Source of the DNA: Bacteroidaceae bacterium
GTDB lineage: Bacteria > Bacteroidota > Bacteroidia > Bacteroidales > Bacteroidaceae
DNA length: 7,706 nt
Assembly: GCA_900765575.1 (NCBI GenBank)
Contig: CAAFRW010000215.1
Span: forward strand, 1-7,706
Direction: 5' to 3'
The position numbers were made by a program, and so were the translations under genes. Of the stretch, positions 5,613 through 7,706 are shown in pieces. The notes below the pieces were generated by a model. That model was not told the DNA's origin. It saw only the letters and a program-made list of their open reading frames with translations, and did not search any database. Position 1 is the stretch's first letter. Each line of letters starts with the position of its first letter.

Positions 5613-7706
5613 TTATTTGTAAGAGGACGGCGTTGTGCCAAAGGCTCCTACAAAGTGCTTGCGGAAGGTAGGGATGTCATTGTATCCCACCATTTCGGCT
5701 ACCTCCTGTACCTGATACTTCTTAGTTTTCAATAAGGCCGCGGCTTTCCGCATACGTACGCCACGGATAAACTCAATAATTGTATAGTCTGTCATCTGCT
5801 TTACCTTCCGGTATAAGGTAGGCTGACTCATGTTCATTTCCGATGCCAGTTTCTTTACATTGAATTCCGCTTCACCGATATTTTCCTCAATGATTTGGAC
5901 TACGGTACTGATAAACGGGTCTTCTATTTTAATCTCTTCCTTTAATGGCTCCGCTTCATTGAATTCGGTCTCATTGTTCTCCGGGAGAGTAAACAGTTGG
6001 GCGTACATTTGTTTTAAAGCTTGTCGGCCGTTGATTAAGTTCTGTATTTTGGCCTTCAGGATGGAAGGACTGAAAGGCTTTAACAGATATCCGTCCGCTC
6101 CTTGCTCCAATACTTGTATCAGGTCTTCATCCTCCACTTTAGCTGTCAACATTAGAAAGGGGATATGGCAAGTCTCCAGCCTTTCTTTTATTTCACGGCA
6201 ACACTCGAAACCATCTTTTCCCGGAACCAGAGAGTCGCAAATAATTAAGTCCGGCAGCTCCTTTACCGCCATATCAATGCCTTCTTGTCCGTTAGTGGCC
6301 ATCGATAAATTGTATTCCTTGTTTAATAAGTTTTTCAGATAAAGCTGAATATCCTGGTCGTTTTCGATAATCAGCAAGCTCTTTTTGGAGATATCGCTAA
6401 CCGGTTCCCTCTCTTTACCCTCATCCGGAGCATCTTCTTCTTCCGGTGATATGAAACATGCATGCAGCACAGTCTGCCCTTCCTTTGCATCGGACGGGAG
6501 AACGGACGTTTCCGAAGAACTCCATAGAGTGGGTTGGATGTCGTTCTCCTCCGTTTCGGAAGGGAGTTCCGGATGGATGATACGAATGTTCGGGTCGTTT
6601 TCAAATACGGTTTTATCCAACGGAATGCTTACGGTACATTTCGTGCCGTTATCTTGCGTACTTTCCAATGAAACACTTCCGTGATGCATCTCAACAATTC
6701 GTTGTACAAAGCCGAATCCCAACTGTATGGAATACATGTCGTTTTCTTGAGTCTTTTCTTCGTCCATCACCTCTTCAAATGTTTTTATCTTCTCTTTACC
6801 ATCGTCACGGATGATGAATGTAACATAACGTATTTGGTTTTGTATGGTTTCACATACCGATAACGAAACCGTTCCGGCATAGTGCGTGTGAGAAAAAGCA
6901 TTGGTCAGCAGGTTATGAATCACAAATTGAATTTTCTTTTTGTCTACATAGAACATCAGTTCTTTCTGAATACGTTTTTCGATATGGAGGCGTATGGGAT
7001 ACATCTTTAGTAGTTCGTGAATATCCTGCAAGCCTCTGTCTATCAAATTTTCTACGTTGAGAGGTGTTAATTCTATCCGGTTATGTGAGTCTCCGTAGCC
7101 GTGGACCACCAATAACTGATTGCACGACTCCAGCATACGCAATGAGTTGCGATAGGCCAACTGAATTTGTCGTTTGCCGGTTTGCAAGGAAGAATGTGTT
7201 TCCAGCAACTCCTTCAACGGAGCGATAATCATAGAAAGAGGAGTACGAAGGTCTTGAAGTACCCATACAAGCAATCGGTTGCGGGTTTCCTCAATCTTCT
7301 GTTTTTGTTCTTGCTTAGTCTGTTCCTGTTTTACCTGTTCTCTCCATATAATTTTTTTTTCTCGTTGCGCTTGTTTGCGAAGTCTCTTTCTTTTGATATA
7401 TTGGTAAGAAATGGTTGTTAATACAATAACTATAAGGATGTAGGCGAGGTAAGCCCATCTTGAATGATACCACGCGGCCTGTATGGTGACGGGTATTTGA
7501 AAAACATCTCCTTCTTTGGCATCAGGGAACACTAATTTGGCTTCTAACGTGTAATTCCCTGCCGGTAACCGTTTGTACCAGATACCTTCGGCTAAAGGTT
7601 GTATCTGCCATTCTTTGTTTTCAGGAAGCAAACGGTAGGCTATTTTTCGTTGCATTGTTCCGTATTGCAAGTCGGAGAAGTATAGGTGGAAATCGTTGTT
7701 TTCCGC
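5613..7706 (-). CDS. Hybrid two-component system protein (HTCS) with a degenerate kinase domain; N-terminal part outside window
   Basis: The frame is open to the window edge; 697 residues are visible (residue 1 at 7706). In order: end of a Y_Y_Y domain (about 18-62, IAYRLLPENKEW and LPAGNYTL), one membrane segment (about 83-103, RWAYLAYILIVIVL), a Lys/Glu/Gln-rich coiled coil (about 109-142), H-box region (143-165), ATPase domain (about 240-364), acidic linker (about 365-440), receiver (about 442-560), and an AraC-type double helix-turn-helix (about 595-697, ending PSSYK). A periplasmic beta-propeller sensor is expected beyond the edge. Known role: a one-chain sensor-regulator of glycan-utilisation loci. 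Oddities: the H-box His is Gln151 (LQDLRTP); the G1 box reads DDGKE and the G2 box SIQLGFG; the receiver pocket reads E448-N449-D450. Phosphoacceptor D491, T521 and K543 remain. The chain is unbroken, so this looks like a maintained pseudokinase. A TTG or ATG start near 7670 is unlikely, since it would cut the Y_Y_Y domain. Confidence 0.93.
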   Translation of the reverse strand, partial: AENNDFHLYFSDLQYGTMQRKIAYRLLPENKEWQIQPLAEGIWYKRLPAGNYTLEAKLVFPDAKEGDVFQIPVTIQAAWYHSRWAYLAYILIVIVLTTISYQYIKRKRLRKQAQREKKIIWREQVKQEQTKQEQKQKIEETRNRLLVWVLQDLRTPLSMIIAPLKELLETHSSLQTGKRQIQLAYRNSLRMLESCNQLLVVHGYGDSHNRIELTPLNVENLIDRGLQDIHELLKMYPIRLHIEKRIQKELMFYVDKKKIQFVIHNLLTNAFSHTHYAGTVSLSVCETIQNQIRYVTFIIRDDGKEKIKTFEEVMDEEKTQENDMYSIQLGFGFVQRIVEMHHGSVSLESTQDNGTKCTVSIPLDKTVFENDPNIRIIHPELPSETEENDIQPTLWSSSETSVLPSDAKEGQTVLHACFISPEEEDAPDEGKEREPVSDISKKSLLIIENDQDIQLYLKNLLNKEYNLSMATNGQEGIDMAVKELPDLIICDSLVPGKDGFECCREIKERLETCHIPFLMLTAKVEDEDLIQVLEQGADGYLLKPFSPSILKAKIQNLINGRQALKQMYAQLFTLPENNETEFNEAEPLKEEIKIEDPFISTVVQIIEENIGEAEFNVKKLASEMNMSQPTLYRKVKQMTDYTIIEFIRGVRMRKAAALLKTKKYQVQEVAEMVGYNDIPTFRKHFVGAFGTTPSSYK

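Noticed and set aside
5472..5735. 87-residue plus-strand open frame in the gap before the HTCS gene
   Set aside because: Nearly half of it is antisense to the AraC domain of the HTCS, it has no recognisable motif, and no promoter or ribosome site precedes it.
5830..6342. 170-residue plus-strand open frame inside the HTCS gene
   Set aside because: It is entirely antisense to the receiver and linker coding sequence, and its composition (Ser/Ile/Phe-rich) is what a reversed coding strand gives.
7653..7670. TTG or ATG codons near the right edge as the HTCS start
   Set aside because: The frame is open to the window edge and upstream codons continue a plausible Y_Y_Y domain; HTCS proteins have a large periplasmic sensor before this point.

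Overview
The window looks like ordinary chromosome from a gut Bacteroidota, most likely Bacteroides or a close relative. Three things support this. The sequence is AT-rich, and most starts lack a Shine-Dalgarno sequence. Several upstream regions carry matches to the Bacteroides promoter (-33 TTTG, -7 TAnnTTTG). The right end encodes a hybrid two-component system of the SusR-like 'HTCS' type (Y_Y_Y domain, membrane segment, kinase, receiver and AraC in one chain), a hallmark of this group. I see no phage, transposon, integrase, CRISPR array, tRNA or rRNA.

Layout. 1-309 (+) is the 3' end of a reverse-rubrerythrin-type NADH peroxidase, followed by a strong hairpin terminator. 388-684 (-) is a short thioredoxin. 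After two tandem hairpins, one a good minus-strand terminator, comes a minus-strand pair: a small membrane protein (1493-1714) and a lipoprotein-like OmpH/Skp chaperone (853-1458). Diverging from that pair, 1840-3300 (+) encodes the M20C dipeptidase PepD. It is followed by a secreted endonuclease/exonuclease/phosphatase-family protein, for which I place the start at 3477. That gene converges on rlmH (4505-4978, -), the 23S rRNA Psi1915 methyltransferase. About 630 bases without a gene (4979-5612) hold the rlmH promoter and leader and a cluster of 12-base repeats. The window ends inside a minus-strand HTCS gene (5613-7706) whose sensor half lies beyond the edge.

How the genes fit together. Most are independent housekeeping or stress genes: peroxide reduction and thiol redox on the left, envelope protein handling next, then peptide breakdown and ribosome maturation. 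The HTCS probably controls a polysaccharide or nutrient locus outside the window.

The most notable observation is in the HTCS. The phosphoacceptor histidine of its H-box is glutamine, and the G1 and G2 glycine motifs of its ATPase domain are eroded. The receiver keeps its phosphoacceptor Asp but has an altered acid pocket, and the DNA-binding domain looks intact. It therefore looks like a pseudokinase version of an HTCS. The second item of interest is the repeat cluster at 5260-5365. I found no convincing new multi-gene system.
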